DNA from: Cupriavidus sp. WGlv3
GTDB taxonomy: Bacteria; Pseudomonadota; Gammaproteobacteria; Burkholderiales; Burkholderiaceae
NCBI RefSeq assembly: GCF_023952475.1
Contig: NZ_JALHRX010000002.1
Span: forward strand, 248,001-312,000
Direction: 5' to 3'
Length of the DNA: 64,000 bases
In this document: one piece after another, positions 50,690 to 58,961 of the stretch
How positions within the stretch are numbered: the stretch's first letter is position 1
Layout of the letters: each line of letters opens with the position of its first letter
Notes under the pieces: model-generated
The model's input: the letters and a program-made list of their open reading frames with translations, nothing else
Database searches by the model: none
What the model was told of the DNA's origin: nothing
Position numbers and translations under genes: made by a program

Positions 50690-51001
50690 GTGAAGCGGGG
50701 CGGAAGGCGCTGACGGCGGCTGCGGCGGAACTGCAGCGCCGGAGACTGCAAATTCCTGACAGATTCGCGGGCGCATGGCGGGGCATGATGCCCCCACAAC
50801 GACGGAGACACGATCATGCCCCAAATCCCCCGCACACACCACGGCGGCCGCTGACGGCGCGCATCCTGGCTGCCGCGCGATGGCAGCCTCTTTCTCGATC
50901 CCTGCACCGGCGCGGCGCGACACGCGCACCGCCATGTCCAGCCACCCGCGGCGCCCTCGCGCCGCGTTGGCGCGCCGCGCGCGCCCCTTCCGGGACCTTG
51001 C
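50690..51001. other. Divergent intergenic region
   Basis: No recognised gene in these 312 bp between the Crp-family gene (-) and the MFS gene (+), apart from the 12-codon frame listed separately. I could not identify a convincing promoter for either side. The right half is very GC-rich. The MFS start codon has no obvious ribosome site. Confidence 0.5.
50816..50854 (+). other. 12-codon open frame with strong ribosome site, possible leader peptide
   Basis: ATG at 50816 follows GGAGACACGATC (a good Shine-Dalgarno) and encodes MPQIPRTHHGGR before TGA. It lies 148 bp before the MFS gene, whose own start has no clear ribosome site. It could be a leader peptide, a remnant of a gene start, or chance. 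Confidence 0.3.
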
Positions 51002-52339
51002 ATGCATGCACCAGCCAGCCAGCTTGGCGGCGCGACCGAACTCGCGCCGCACGCCCTGTCCGCGGCACAGGCCGACGCGGTCTTTGCGCGGGTTTCGCGC
51101 CGCCTGATCCCGTTTCTGTTCCTGTGCTACCTCCTTAACTTCATCGACCGCGCCAACGTCGGCTACGCCCAGCTCCAGATGAAATCGTCGCTGGGCTTCA
51201 GCGACGCGGCGTACGGCATCGGCGCCACCATGTTCTTCGTTGGCTATGCGCTGTTCGAGGTGCCGAGCAACCTGCTGCTGCAGCGCATCGGCGCGCGCGC
51301 CACGCTGTTCCGCATCATGGTGCTGTGGGGGCTGGCGTCGGCCGGCACCATGCTGGTCAGCACACCCGCGCAGTTCTACGCGGTGCGGTTCCTGCTCGGC
51401 GTGTTCGAGGCCGGCTTCTTCCCCGGCGTGCTGCTGTACCTGACTTACTGGTTCCCGCCCGAGCGCCGCGCCCGCGCGATCGCGCTGATCCTGTCGGCCA
51501 GCGTGGCGGCCGGCCTGGTCTCGGGGCCTGTGTCCGGCTGGATCCTCAAGGCCATGGACGGCACGCACGGGCTGGCCGGCTGGCAGTGGATGTTCCTGCT
51601 CGAAGGGGCGCCGACCGTGCTGCTGGGCGCGCTGGTGTTCGCGGTGTTGCCCAACCGTCCCGACGACGCGGCCTGGCTCGACACCCGCGAGAAGGCGCTG
51701 ATTCGCGCCATGGCCGGCGCCGCAAGCAACGCGCCGCAACGACACAGCCTGGTGCCCGTGCTGCGCGACCCGCGCATCTACCTGCTGGCCTTCGGCGCCT
51801 TCGTCAACGGCTGTGCCGGCTACTTCCTTGCGTTCTGGGTTCCGACCATGGTGCGCGAGCTGGGCGTCGAGGACCCGCAGGCGATCGGCCTGTACGCGGT
51901 GGTCCCCAACTTGTTCGGCCTGGTGGCGATGATCCTGTACAGCCGCCATGCCGACCGCCACAACGAGCAGCGCCGGCACTGGGGCCTTGCCTTCCTGGTG
52001 GCCGCGGCGGGCTTTGCCGCGCTGGGGGTGGCGGTGCCGCACGGCCTGCCATGGACGCTTGCCGCGGTCGCGTTCGGCGGCTCGGCCCTGGTGTCGTCGA
52101 CGCCGGTGTTCTGGGCCATGGCGACGCGCTACCTGCCCGCGGCGCGGGCAGCGGCCGGCATTGCCTACATCAACTCGCTCGCCAGCCTGGCCGGCGCCAC
52201 GCCCGCGGCGGTTGGCATCGCCAAGTCGTACACCGGCAGCCTGGCGTGGCCGAGCTGGACCATCGCCGCGCTGCTGCTGGCCGCCGCGCTGGCGGTCATG
52301 GCCGGCATGCGCAACGCGCTGCCGGACCATCGCGCCTGA
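51002..52339 (+). CDS. MFS transporter, anion:cation symporter (phthalate permease) type
   Basis: A 445-residue major facilitator of the ACS group with twelve helices. The opening RVSRRLIPFLFLCYLLNFIDRANVGYAQLQM is diagnostic of this group, as is FEVPSNLLLQRIGARA and GVFEAGFFPGVLLYLTYWFP. ACS carriers import organic acids such as phthalate, tartrate or glucarate. It heads an operon with a class II aldolase and a DUF2817 protein, whose substrate it presumably imports. Confidence 0.88.
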   Translation: MHAPASQLGGATELAPHALSAAQADAVFARVSRRLIPFLFLCYLLNFIDRANVGYAQLQMKSSLGFSDAAYGIGATMFFVGYALFEVPSNLLLQRIGARATLFRIMVLWGLASAGTMLVSTPAQFYAVRFLLGVFEAGFFPGVLLYLTYWFPPERRARAIALILSASVAAGLVSGPVSGWILKAMDGTHGLAGWQWMFLLEGAPTVLLGALVFAVLPNRPDDAAWLDTREKALIRAMAGAASNAPQRHSLVPVLRDPRIYLLAFGAFVNGCAGYFLAFWVPTMVRELGVEDPQAIGLYAVVPNLFGLVAMILYSRHADRHNEQRRHWGLAFLVAAAGFAALGVAVPHGLPWTLAAVAFGGSALVSSTPVFWAMATRYLPAARAAAGIAYINSLASLAGATPAAVGIAKSYTGSLAWPSWTIAALLLAAALAVMAGMRNALPDHRA

Positions 52340-52370
52340 AACTATTTCTTCCCTTTCTGCAAGGAATCCC

Positions 52371-53129
52371 ATGTCCTCGTCCGCTGTACGCGCCAACGTG
52401 TCGCCCACCGAATGGCAAACCCGTGTCGATCTTGCCGCCGCCTACCGCCTGGTGGCGCTGTACGGCTGGGACGACCTGGTCTTCACGCATCTGTCGGCGC
52501 GCATCCCGGGCACCGAGAGCTTCCTGATCAATCCGTACGGCATGATGTTCGACGAGATCACCGCGTCGTCGCTGGTGAAGATCGACCTGGCCGGCAACAA
52601 GCTGGCGCCGTCGCCCTACGAAATCAACCCGGCCGGCTTCACCATCCACAGCGCGATCCATGCCGCGCGCGCGGACGCCGGCTGTGTCATGCATACGCAC
52701 TCGCTCAATGGCATCGCGGTGTCGGCGCAGGCTGAGGGCCTGCTGCCGCTGTCGCAGCAATCGCAATTCATCCTGCCCGCCCTCGCCTATCACGACTACG
52801 AGGGCATCGCCGTCAATGCCGACGAGCAGCCGCGCCTGGTGCGCGACCTCGGCGGCAAGCACGTGATGCTGCTGCGCAACCATGGCCTGCTGACGCTCGG
52901 CACGACCATCGCCGATGCCTTCGTGGCGTTGTATTTCGCCGAAGCGGCCTGCGCGATCCAGGTGCGCGCGCAGGCCGGCGGTGGCGCGCTGCGGCCGATC
53001 CCCGGTGAAATCCAGCTGGGCATCGCCGCGCAGGCGCGCGTCACTACGCTCGACCTGGGGCCTGACCGCCTGGTCTGGCCGGGCCTGCTGCGCCGACTGG
53101 ACCGCCGCAACCCCGGCTATGCGGACTGA
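52371..53129 (+). CDS. Class II aldolase/adducin-family protein
   Basis: A 252-residue zinc-dependent aldolase-type protein. HLSARIPGTESFLINPYGMMFDEITASSLVKID is typical, and the zinc ligands appear in MHTHSLNG (His-x-His) and LRNHGLLT (His). The family includes fuculose-phosphate aldolase, ribulose-phosphate epimerase and ligand-binding adducins, so the reaction is not certain. AAGGAA precedes the ATG. Second gene of the MFS operon. Confidence 0.87.
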   Translation: MSSSAVRANVSPTEWQTRVDLAAAYRLVALYGWDDLVFTHLSARIPGTESFLINPYGMMFDEITASSLVKIDLAGNKLAPSPYEINPAGFTIHSAIHAARADAGCVMHTHSLNGIAVSAQAEGLLPLSQQSQFILPALAYHDYEGIAVNADEQPRLVRDLGGKHVMLLRNHGLLTLGTTIADAFVALYFAEAACAIQVRAQAGGGALRPIPGEIQLGIAAQARVTTLDLGPDRLVWPGLLRRLDRRNPGYAD

Positions 53130-53159
53130 CCTGACCGACCCACCCGACCCAGAGCTCCC

Positions 53160-54275
53160 ATGCACCCGTCCGCGCTGTTCTCCCAGACCTATGCCGAAGC
53201 CCGTTCCAAGTTTCTCTACGCCGCCCGCGACGCGGGGCTGCGGGTGGAAAGCACCGTCCACCCGCTGCGCGGCCGCCATGGCGAGGCCCTCGCCGTCGAT
53301 GTCGCGCGCCATGGCCGCGGCGATGCCAGTCGGCTGCTGATCGTCAGCAGCGGCTGCCACGGCGTCGAAGGCTTTGCCGGCTCGGGCGTGCAGGCTGGCC
53401 TGCTGCTCGATGGCAGCTTCCACCGGCAGGCCAGCGCGGCGGATGTGGCGGTGCTGTATGTGCACGCCCTCAACCCGTGGGGCTTCTCCTGGTGGCGCCG
53501 CTGGACCGAGGACAACATCGACCTGAACCGCAATTTCCGCGACTTCGACGCGCCCGCGCCCGCCAACCCCGGCTATGCGCAACTGGCGCAGGCCCTGGTG
53601 CCCGAGCGCTGGCCCAGCGCCGAGGCCGACCAGGTGCTGTGGGACTATGTCGCCGCACATGGCATGCGCGCCATCGAAACCGCGGTCGCGGCCGGGCAAT
53701 ACAGCCATCCGGACGGGCTCTTCTTCGGCGGCGATGCGCCGACGTGGTCGCACCGCGCGCTGCTGGAGATCCTGCGCCAGCATGCCACGCAATGCCGCGA
53801 ACTGGCCTGGCTCGACCTGCACACCGCGACCGGAGCGCAGGCGCAGGCGACGCCGGTGCTGATGTCGCCGGACGAGCCCGACGCGCTGGCACGGGCACGC
53901 GCATGGTGGGGCAGCGGCGTGGCGCAGCTGGAAGACGGCAACGGCCCGATGGTGCCGCGCCTGGGCACGCTGGCCGTAGGCGTGCGCCCCGTCTTTGCCC
54001 AGGCGGCATACACCAACCTGGTCCTGGAGTTCGGCACCGAGGCCGGCGAAGAGGTGCTCAACGCGCTGCGCGCGGCGCAATGGCTCGACCGCCAGCCGGA
54101 CCCCGATGCGGCGGTGCGGGCGGCCATCGATCGCCGCATCCGGGATGCCTTCTACACCGACACCGACGCGTGGAAGCGGGCCACCCTGGCCCAGGGCCTC
54201 GATGCCGCCTGCCGGGCCGTGGCCGGACTGGCCAGCGGCATGAGCGTCGGGCGCGCCGCGCCCGGCCTGCCCTGA
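53160..54275 (+). CDS. DUF2817 protein, M14-carboxypeptidase-like
   Basis: A 371-residue DUF2817 protein related to zinc carboxypeptidases (M14). Candidate metal and catalytic residues: SSGCHGVEGFAG (His, Glu), DNIDLNRNFRDF (Asn-Arg), LDLHTATG (His) and LVLEFGTEAG (Glu). No signal peptide, so cytoplasmic. It may cleave an amide or peptide-like bond in the compound imported by the MFS carrier. It is third in the MFS/aldolase operon and 96 bp before the hopanoid genes, with no promoter assigned in that gap. Confidence 0.8.
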   Translation: MHPSALFSQTYAEARSKFLYAARDAGLRVESTVHPLRGRHGEALAVDVARHGRGDASRLLIVSSGCHGVEGFAGSGVQAGLLLDGSFHRQASAADVAVLYVHALNPWGFSWWRRWTEDNIDLNRNFRDFDAPAPANPGYAQLAQALVPERWPSAEADQVLWDYVAAHGMRAIETAVAAGQYSHPDGLFFGGDAPTWSHRALLEILRQHATQCRELAWLDLHTATGAQAQATPVLMSPDEPDALARARAWWGSGVAQLEDGNGPMVPRLGTLAVGVRPVFAQAAYTNLVLEFGTEAGEEVLNALRAAQWLDRQPDPDAAVRAAIDRRIRDAFYTDTDAWKRATLAQGLDAACRAVAGLASGMSVGRAAPGLP

Positions 54276-54371
54276 CACTGCGCGGGCCGCGGTGATGCAT
54301 GTGCCGGCGGCTCTCGCTAGAATGGCCCCGGACCATCCCACCGCAGGCTTGGTGAAATTAGGGGGCAATCC

Positions 54372-55514
54372 ATGCGCATCGCCATGGCGCTGTCGCTGCT
54401 GTCGCTCACGATCTGGGGCGTGCTGCTGTTCGGGCGCGCCGGCTTCTGGCGCGTGCGCAGGCCACCGGCCGCGCCGGCGCCGGCGCATTGGCCACAGGTA
54501 GTCGCCATCATCCCCGCGCGCGACGAGGCCGAGGTCATCGGCAGCGCGGTGGCCGCAGTGCTGGGCCAGCGCTACCCGGGCCCGCTGGCGTTGGTGGTGG
54601 TGGACGACCACAGCAGCGACGGCACCGCCGATATCGCCCGCGCCGCCGCGGCCATCACCGCGCGCCCGCAGGCGCTCACCGTCATCAGTGCGCGCGAACT
54701 GCCGGCCGGCTGGAGCGGCAAGGTCTGGGCGCAGTCCGAGGGCCTGGCCGCCGCCGACCGCATCGCGCCGCAGGCACGCTATGTCTGGCTGACCGATGCC
54801 GACATCCGCCACGGGCCCGGCGTGCTGGCCGGCCTGGTCGCGCGCGCCGAGGCGGAGCGGCGCGACCTGGTCTCGCTGATGGTGCGGCTGCGCTGCGTCT
54901 CGATGTGGGAACGGCTGGTGGTGCCGGCCTTTGTCTTTTTCTTTGCCAAGCTCTATCCCTTTGCCCGCGTGCGCGATCCGCGCAGCCGCGTTGCCGCTGC
55001 GGCCGGCGGCTGCATGCTGGCGCGCCGGGCAGCGCTGGCGCGCATCGGCGGCTTTGCCGCGATCCGCGGCGAGCTGATCGACGACTGCAGCCTGGCCGCG
55101 CGCATCAAGCCCGGCGGCGCCATCCGGCTGGACCTGGCCGACGACAGCGCGTCGCTGCGCCCCTATGACGACTGGCGCAGCCTGTGGGACATGATCGCGC
55201 GCAGCGCCTACACGCAGCTGCGCCATTCGCCGCTGTGGCTGGCGGGCGCGGTCGCCGGCATGGTGCTGACCTACCTGGTGCCGCCGGTGCTGGCGCTGGG
55301 CTGGCGGGTGTGGCCGGCATGGCTGGCCTGGGCCGCGATGTCGCTGGCCTACCTGCCGATGCTGCGCGAGTACCGGCAGCCGTGGTGGCTGGCACCGCTG
55401 CTGCCGCTCACGGCGCTGTTCTACCTGGGCGCGACGCTCGACTCGGCACGGCGCTACCGGCTGCGGCGCGGCGGGCAGTGGAAGGGCCGCAGCCAGGCCC
55501 CGTTGCGCCCCTGA
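54372..55514 (+). CDS. hpnB: Hopene-associated glycosyltransferase HpnB
   Basis: A 380-residue membrane-bound GT2 glycosyltransferase. One N-terminal helix (about 3-22) is followed by the catalytic domain: VVAIIPARDEAEVIGSAV, VVVDDHSSDGT (nucleotide-binding Asp), WLTDADIRHGPGV (DxD-like), then a C-terminal helical part with three or four membrane segments (WLAGAVAGMVLTYLVPPVLAL). HpnB is found in hopanoid clusters and is thought to glycosylate lipids, though its exact role is unsettled. It is convergent with hpnA; both stop codons fall in one hairpin. Confidence 0.88.
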   Translation: MRIAMALSLLSLTIWGVLLFGRAGFWRVRRPPAAPAPAHWPQVVAIIPARDEAEVIGSAVAAVLGQRYPGPLALVVVDDHSSDGTADIARAAAAITARPQALTVISARELPAGWSGKVWAQSEGLAAADRIAPQARYVWLTDADIRHGPGVLAGLVARAEAERRDLVSLMVRLRCVSMWERLVVPAFVFFFAKLYPFARVRDPRSRVAAAAGGCMLARRAALARIGGFAAIRGELIDDCSLAARIKPGGAIRLDLADDSASLRPYDDWRSLWDMIARSAYTQLRHSPLWLAGAVAGMVLTYLVPPVLALGWRVWPAWLAWAAMSLAYLPMLREYRQPWWLAPLLPLTALFYLGATLDSARRYRLRRGGQWKGRSQAPLRP

Positions 55515-55529
55515 GCCGGCGGCTCAGGG
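55509..55529. terminator. Hairpin CCCTGAGCC-GGC-GGCTCAGGG holding both stop codons
   Basis: A perfect 9-bp inverted repeat between convergent hpnB and hpnA. Each arm contains one of the two TGA stop codons, so the stem serves as end of translation and, probably, of transcription on both strands. Confidence 0.6.
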
Positions 55530-56531
55530 ATGGCCAAGGTATCCGTGCGCGCGGAACCACGCCAGCGCGTCGCGCAGCCCCTCCTGATAGGGGCGCGGCT
55601 GATACCCCAGTTCCCTGCGCGCCTTGTCCGAGGTAAAAAACATCCGGTAGCGGGACATATTGAGTCCATCGACAGTCAGCAACGGCTCCTTGCCGGTCAG
55701 CCGCGCCGCCGCTTCCGCGCCGTAGGCCAGCGGATACAGCGGCCAGCGCGGCAGCTGCAGGGTCGGCGGGCGCCGGCCGCACAGCTCGGCGATATCGCGC
55801 AGCATCTGTTGCAGCATCACGTCCTGGCCGCCCAGGATGTAGCGCTCGCCGGTGCGGCCGCGCTCCAGCGCCAGCAAATGCCCGTTGGCCACGTCGTCCA
55901 CATGGGCCAGGTTCAGCCCGGTATCGACAAAGGCCGGGATCTTGCCGGTGGCGGCCTCGACGATGATGCGGCCGGTTGGCGTGGGCCGCACGTCGCGCGG
56001 GCCGATGGGGGTGGACGGGTTGACGATGACCGCCGGCAGGCCGTGTTCGGCGATCCGTTGCTCGACCACGCGCTCGGCCAAGACCTTGCTGCGCTTGTAG
56101 GCGCCGATGGCCTCATGCGGGCGCATCGCCGCGGTCTCGTCCACCGGTACCTGCGCGCCGGCGACGCGCAGCGTCGCCACGCTGCTGGTATAGACCACGC
56201 GCTCGACGCCGGCCCGCTGCGCGGCCTCCATCACCGCCAGCGTGCCATCGACATTGGTACGCACAATGTCTTCCGGATCGCGCGCCCACAGCCGGTAGTC
56301 GGCGGCGACATGGAACAGGTAGCGCACGCCCTGCAGCGCCGCGGCCACCGCGGCGGCATCGCGCATGTCGCCCTGGACCACAGTCACCGGCAGCCCCGCG
56401 AGATTGGTGCGGGGGCTCTGCGGGCGCACCAGCACGCGCACACGCCAGCCGCGCGCCAGCGCCTGGCGTGCCACCGCCGAGCCCAGGAAACCCGCTGCAC
56501 CGGTCACCAGCACGTCATCGTTTTTGCTCAT
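55524..56531 (-). CDS. hpnA: Hopanoid-associated sugar epimerase HpnA
   Basis: A 335-residue NAD-dependent short-chain (extended SDR) enzyme. It opens VLVTGAAGFLGSAVARQAL (GxxGxxG Rossmann motif), and has VYTSSVATL (Ser), YKRSK (the Tyr-x-x-x-Lys catalytic pair, about residue 150) and VNPSTPIGPRDVRPTPTG, which is characteristic of HpnA. It is expected to modify the sugar of hopanoid side chains. The ATG at MSKNDDVLVTG was chosen; the open frame upstream runs antisense to ispH and is not coding. Confidence 0.9.
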   Translation of the reverse strand: MSKNDDVLVTGAAGFLGSAVARQALARGWRVRVLVRPQSPRTNLAGLPVTVVQGDMRDAAAVAAALQGVRYLFHVAADYRLWARDPEDIVRTNVDGTLAVMEAAQRAGVERVVYTSSVATLRVAGAQVPVDETAAMRPHEAIGAYKRSKVLAERVVEQRIAEHGLPAVIVNPSTPIGPRDVRPTPTGRIIVEAATGKIPAFVDTGLNLAHVDDVANGHLLALERGRTGERYILGGQDVMLQQMLRDIAELCGRRPPTLQLPRWPLYPLAYGAEAAARLTGKEPLLTVDGLNMSRYRMFFTSDKARRELGYQPRPYQEGLRDALAWFRAHGYLGHP

Positions 56532-56616
56532 CAGCCCGTTTCCTCGCAAGGCGGCGTCGCCGGGACCGGCCCCGCGCCGATCATGGCGGCGCCAGACAAA
56601 GCCGGCGTGTCGGGTA

Positions 56617-56659
56617 TATAGTAACCACCGTGCGAGGAAAATGTGATCCGCGGCGGATC
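56617..56659 (+). promoter_or_regulatory. ispH promoter and leader palindrome
   Basis: TATAGT (56617-56622) is a likely -10 for the ispH-led hopanoid operon. The leader has GATCCGC-G-GCGGATC (56645-56659), a perfect 7-bp palindrome. A GTG at 56643 with GAGGA upstream is in frame with ispH and would add 36 residues. Confidence 0.5.
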
Positions 56660-56750
56660 TCCGGTGGGTCTGGCTGGATACCGGGCATCGTTTTCCGTTG
56701 CGCGATCCCAAACACTGAAACCCGTAGCAAAAGGGTCGGGGGCCTACTCC

Positions 56751-57758
56751 ATGCAGGTGATTCTTGCTCAGCCCCGGGGCTTCTGTGCCGGCGTGGTGCG
56801 CGCGATCGAGATCGTCGACCGCGCCCTCGTGAAGCACGGTGCGCCGGTGTTCGTGCGGCATGAGATCGTGCATAACAAGCACGTGGTACAGGGACTGAAG
56901 GACAAGGGCGCGCGTTTCGTCGAAGAGCTGGACGAAGTGCCGGCCGGCGCGGTCACCATCTTCAGCGCGCACGGGGTGTCGCGCGAGGTCGTCGCCGATG
57001 CCCGCCAGCGCCAGCTGCATGCCATTGACGCCACCTGCCCGCTGGTGATCAAGGTCCACACCCAGGGTCGCCAGTACGCCGCCAGCGGCCGCATCGTGAT
57101 CCTGATCGGCCATGCCGGCCACCCCGAGGTCGAAGGCACCATGGGGCAAATCCCCGGCAAGGTGATCCTGGTGCAGAACGAGGCCGACGTCGGCAAGCTC
57201 GACCTGCCCGACGACACCCCGGTCGCCTACGTCACCCAGACCACGCTGAGCGTGGACGACACCCGCAACATCATCGCCGCGCTCGGACGGCGCTTCAGCA
57301 ACCTGGTCGGACCGGACACGCGCGATATCTGCTACGCCACGCAGAATCGCCAGAGCGCGGTGCGCGACCTGTGCAAGCTGGCCGACGTGATCCTGGTGAT
57401 CGGCGCGACCAACAGTTCCAACTCCAACCGCCTGCGCGAGATCGGCACCGAGAGCGGCGTGCCCAGCTACCTGATCGCCGAGGGCAGCGAGCTCGACCCG
57501 GCCTGGGTGCGCGACGCCAATGTGGTCGGCATCACCGCCGGCGCCTCGGCCCCCGAGGCCATGGTCGAAGACGTGATCGCGGCGCTGCGCCGGCTGGGGC
57601 CGGTCGAGGTCAGCACCATGGCCGGGCGCGAAGAGCATGCCGAGTTCCGGCTGCCGGCCGAGCTGGCCGACGTCAAGCCGCCGGCGGCATCGCTGCAGTC
57701 CGGCACGGACGCCGCGCCCGACTGCAGCGATGCTGCCAACGAGAACATTGCAGGCTGA
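56751..57758 (+). CDS. ispH: 4-hydroxy-3-methylbut-2-enyl diphosphate reductase
   Basis: A 335-residue [4Fe-4S] enzyme, last step of the MEP pathway, making IPP and DMAPP from HMBPP. Cluster Cys residues: RGFCAGV (12), DATCPLV (about 96) and [10 protein letters not shown] (about 205). Other family stretches are [10 protein letters not shown] and [14 protein letters not shown] use the ATG giving [15 protein letters not shown], the conserved start. The C-terminal extension is Ala/Asp-rich. Sitting at the head of hpnH-hpnI-hpnJ, it supplies isoprenoid precursor to hopanoid synthesis; a second ispH elsewhere is common in these bacteria. Confidence 0.92.
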   Translation: MQVILAQPRGFCAGVVRAIEIVDRALVKHGAPVFVRHEIVHNKHVVQGLKDKGARFVEELDEVPAGAVTIFSAHGVSREVVADARQRQLHAIDATCPLVIKVHTQGRQYAASGRIVILIGHAGHPEVEGTMGQIPGKVILVQNEADVGKLDLPDDTPVAYVTQTTLSVDDTRNIIAALGRRFSNLVGPDTRDICYATQNRQSAVRDLCKLADVILVIGATNSSNSNRLREIGTESGVPSYLIAEGSELDPAWVRDANVVGITAGASAPEAMVEDVIAALRRLGPVEVSTMAGREEHAEFRLPAELADVKPPAASLQSGTDAAPDCSDAANENIAG

Positions 57759-57778
57759 ACCAACCAGAGGAAGCTGTC

Positions 57779-58951
57779 GTGGCCATTCCGCTCCTGCAGG
57801 TTGCCCGCGTGGGCGCCTATATCGTCGGCAAGCACCTGTCGCGGCAGAAACGCTATCCGCTTGCGCTGATGCTCGAACCGCTGTTCCGCTGCAACCTGGC
57901 GTGCTCCGGCTGCGGCAAGATCGACTACCCGGATCCCATCCTGAACCAGCGCCTGTCGGTGCAGCAATGCCTGGAGGCGGTGGACGAGTGCGGCGCGCCG
58001 GTGGTGTCGATTGCCGGCGGCGAGCCGCTGCTGCACAAGGACATGCCGCAGATCGTGCAAGGCATCATCCAGCGGCGCAAGTTCGTCTACCTGTGCACCA
58101 ATGCGCTGTTGATGGAAAAGAAGCTGGACCAGTACCAGCCCAGCCCGTATTTCATCTGGTCGGTGCACCTGGACGGCGACCGCGAGATGCATGATCGCTC
58201 GGTGTGCCAGGAAGGCGTGTACGATCGCTGCGTCGAGGCGATCCGCGCCGCCAAGGCGCGCGGCTTCCGCGTCAATATCAATTGCACGCTGTTCAACGAC
58301 GCGCAGCCCGAGCGTGTGGCCAGGTTCTTCGATTCGGTCAAGGCGCTGGGCGTCGATGGCATCACCGTGTCGCCGGGCTATGCCTATGAGCGCGCGCCGG
58401 ACCAGCAGCACTTCCTGAACCGCGGCAAGACCCGCCAGCTGTTCCGCGACATCCTCGGCCGCGGCCGCGCGGGCAAGAACTGGGCGTTCAGCCAGTCGAC
58501 GCTGTTCCTTGACTTCCTCGCCGGCAACCAGACCTACCACTGCACCCCGTGGGGCAACCCGGCGCGCACGGTATTCGGCTGGCAGCGCCCGTGCTACCTG
58601 GTCGGCGAAGGCTATGCCGCGACCTTCCGCGAACTGATGGACGAGACCGACTGGGACGCCTACGGCACCGGCAATTACGAGAAATGCGCCGACTGCATGG
58701 TGCACAGCGGCTACGAAGCCACCGCCGTGGCCGACACCTTTGCCCATCCGCTCAAGGCGCTCGGCGTAAGCCTGCGCGGCGTGCGCACCAGCGGCCCGAT
58801 GGCGCCGGACATTGCGCTGGACCGGCAGCGGCCGGCCGAATACGTGTTCTCGCGCCACGTCGAGATCAAGCTCGAGGAAATCCAGCGCACCCGGCCGCCC
58901 GCGAAGCAGCCGCGGCCGGCCGAGGCGCCTGCCAGCGCCGCCACGCACTGA
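57779..58951 (+). CDS. hpnH: Adenosyl-hopene transferase HpnH (radical SAM)
   Basis: A 390-residue radical SAM enzyme that adds the 5'-deoxyadenosyl group to diploptene, the first step of C35 hopanoid side-chain formation. The cluster motif is CNLACSGCG (C-x3-C-x2-C) near residue 40, followed by SIAGGEPLLHKD (GGE motif) and the C-terminal SPASM-like Cys positions (CTPWGNP, CADCMVHSG). GTG start with AGAGGAAG upstream, 20 bp after ispH. Glu in GGEP and RFNINC-type stretch NINCTLFND support the family. Confidence 0.93.
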   Translation: MAIPLLQVARVGAYIVGKHLSRQKRYPLALMLEPLFRCNLACSGCGKIDYPDPILNQRLSVQQCLEAVDECGAPVVSIAGGEPLLHKDMPQIVQGIIQRRKFVYLCTNALLMEKKLDQYQPSPYFIWSVHLDGDREMHDRSVCQEGVYDRCVEAIRAAKARGFRVNINCTLFNDAQPERVARFFDSVKALGVDGITVSPGYAYERAPDQQHFLNRGKTRQLFRDILGRGRAGKNWAFSQSTLFLDFLAGNQTYHCTPWGNPARTVFGWQRPCYLVGEGYAATFRELMDETDWDAYGTGNYEKCADCMVHSGYEATAVADTFAHPLKALGVSLRGVRTSGPMAPDIALDRQRPAEYVFSRHVEIKLEEIQRTRPPAKQPRPAEAPASAATH

Positions 58952-58961
58952 AGCCATTGCC

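Noticed and set aside
50690..52408. Apparent 570-codon N-terminal extension of the Crp-family regulator
   Set aside because: It is antisense to the MFS gene. The cNMP-binding domain begins right after the ATG at 50689, giving the usual family length.
52296..55226. Long minus-strand open frame (over 900 codons) opposite the aldolase, DUF2817 and hpnB genes
   Set aside because: Antisense shadow of three well-supported genes, with composition biased in the same way.
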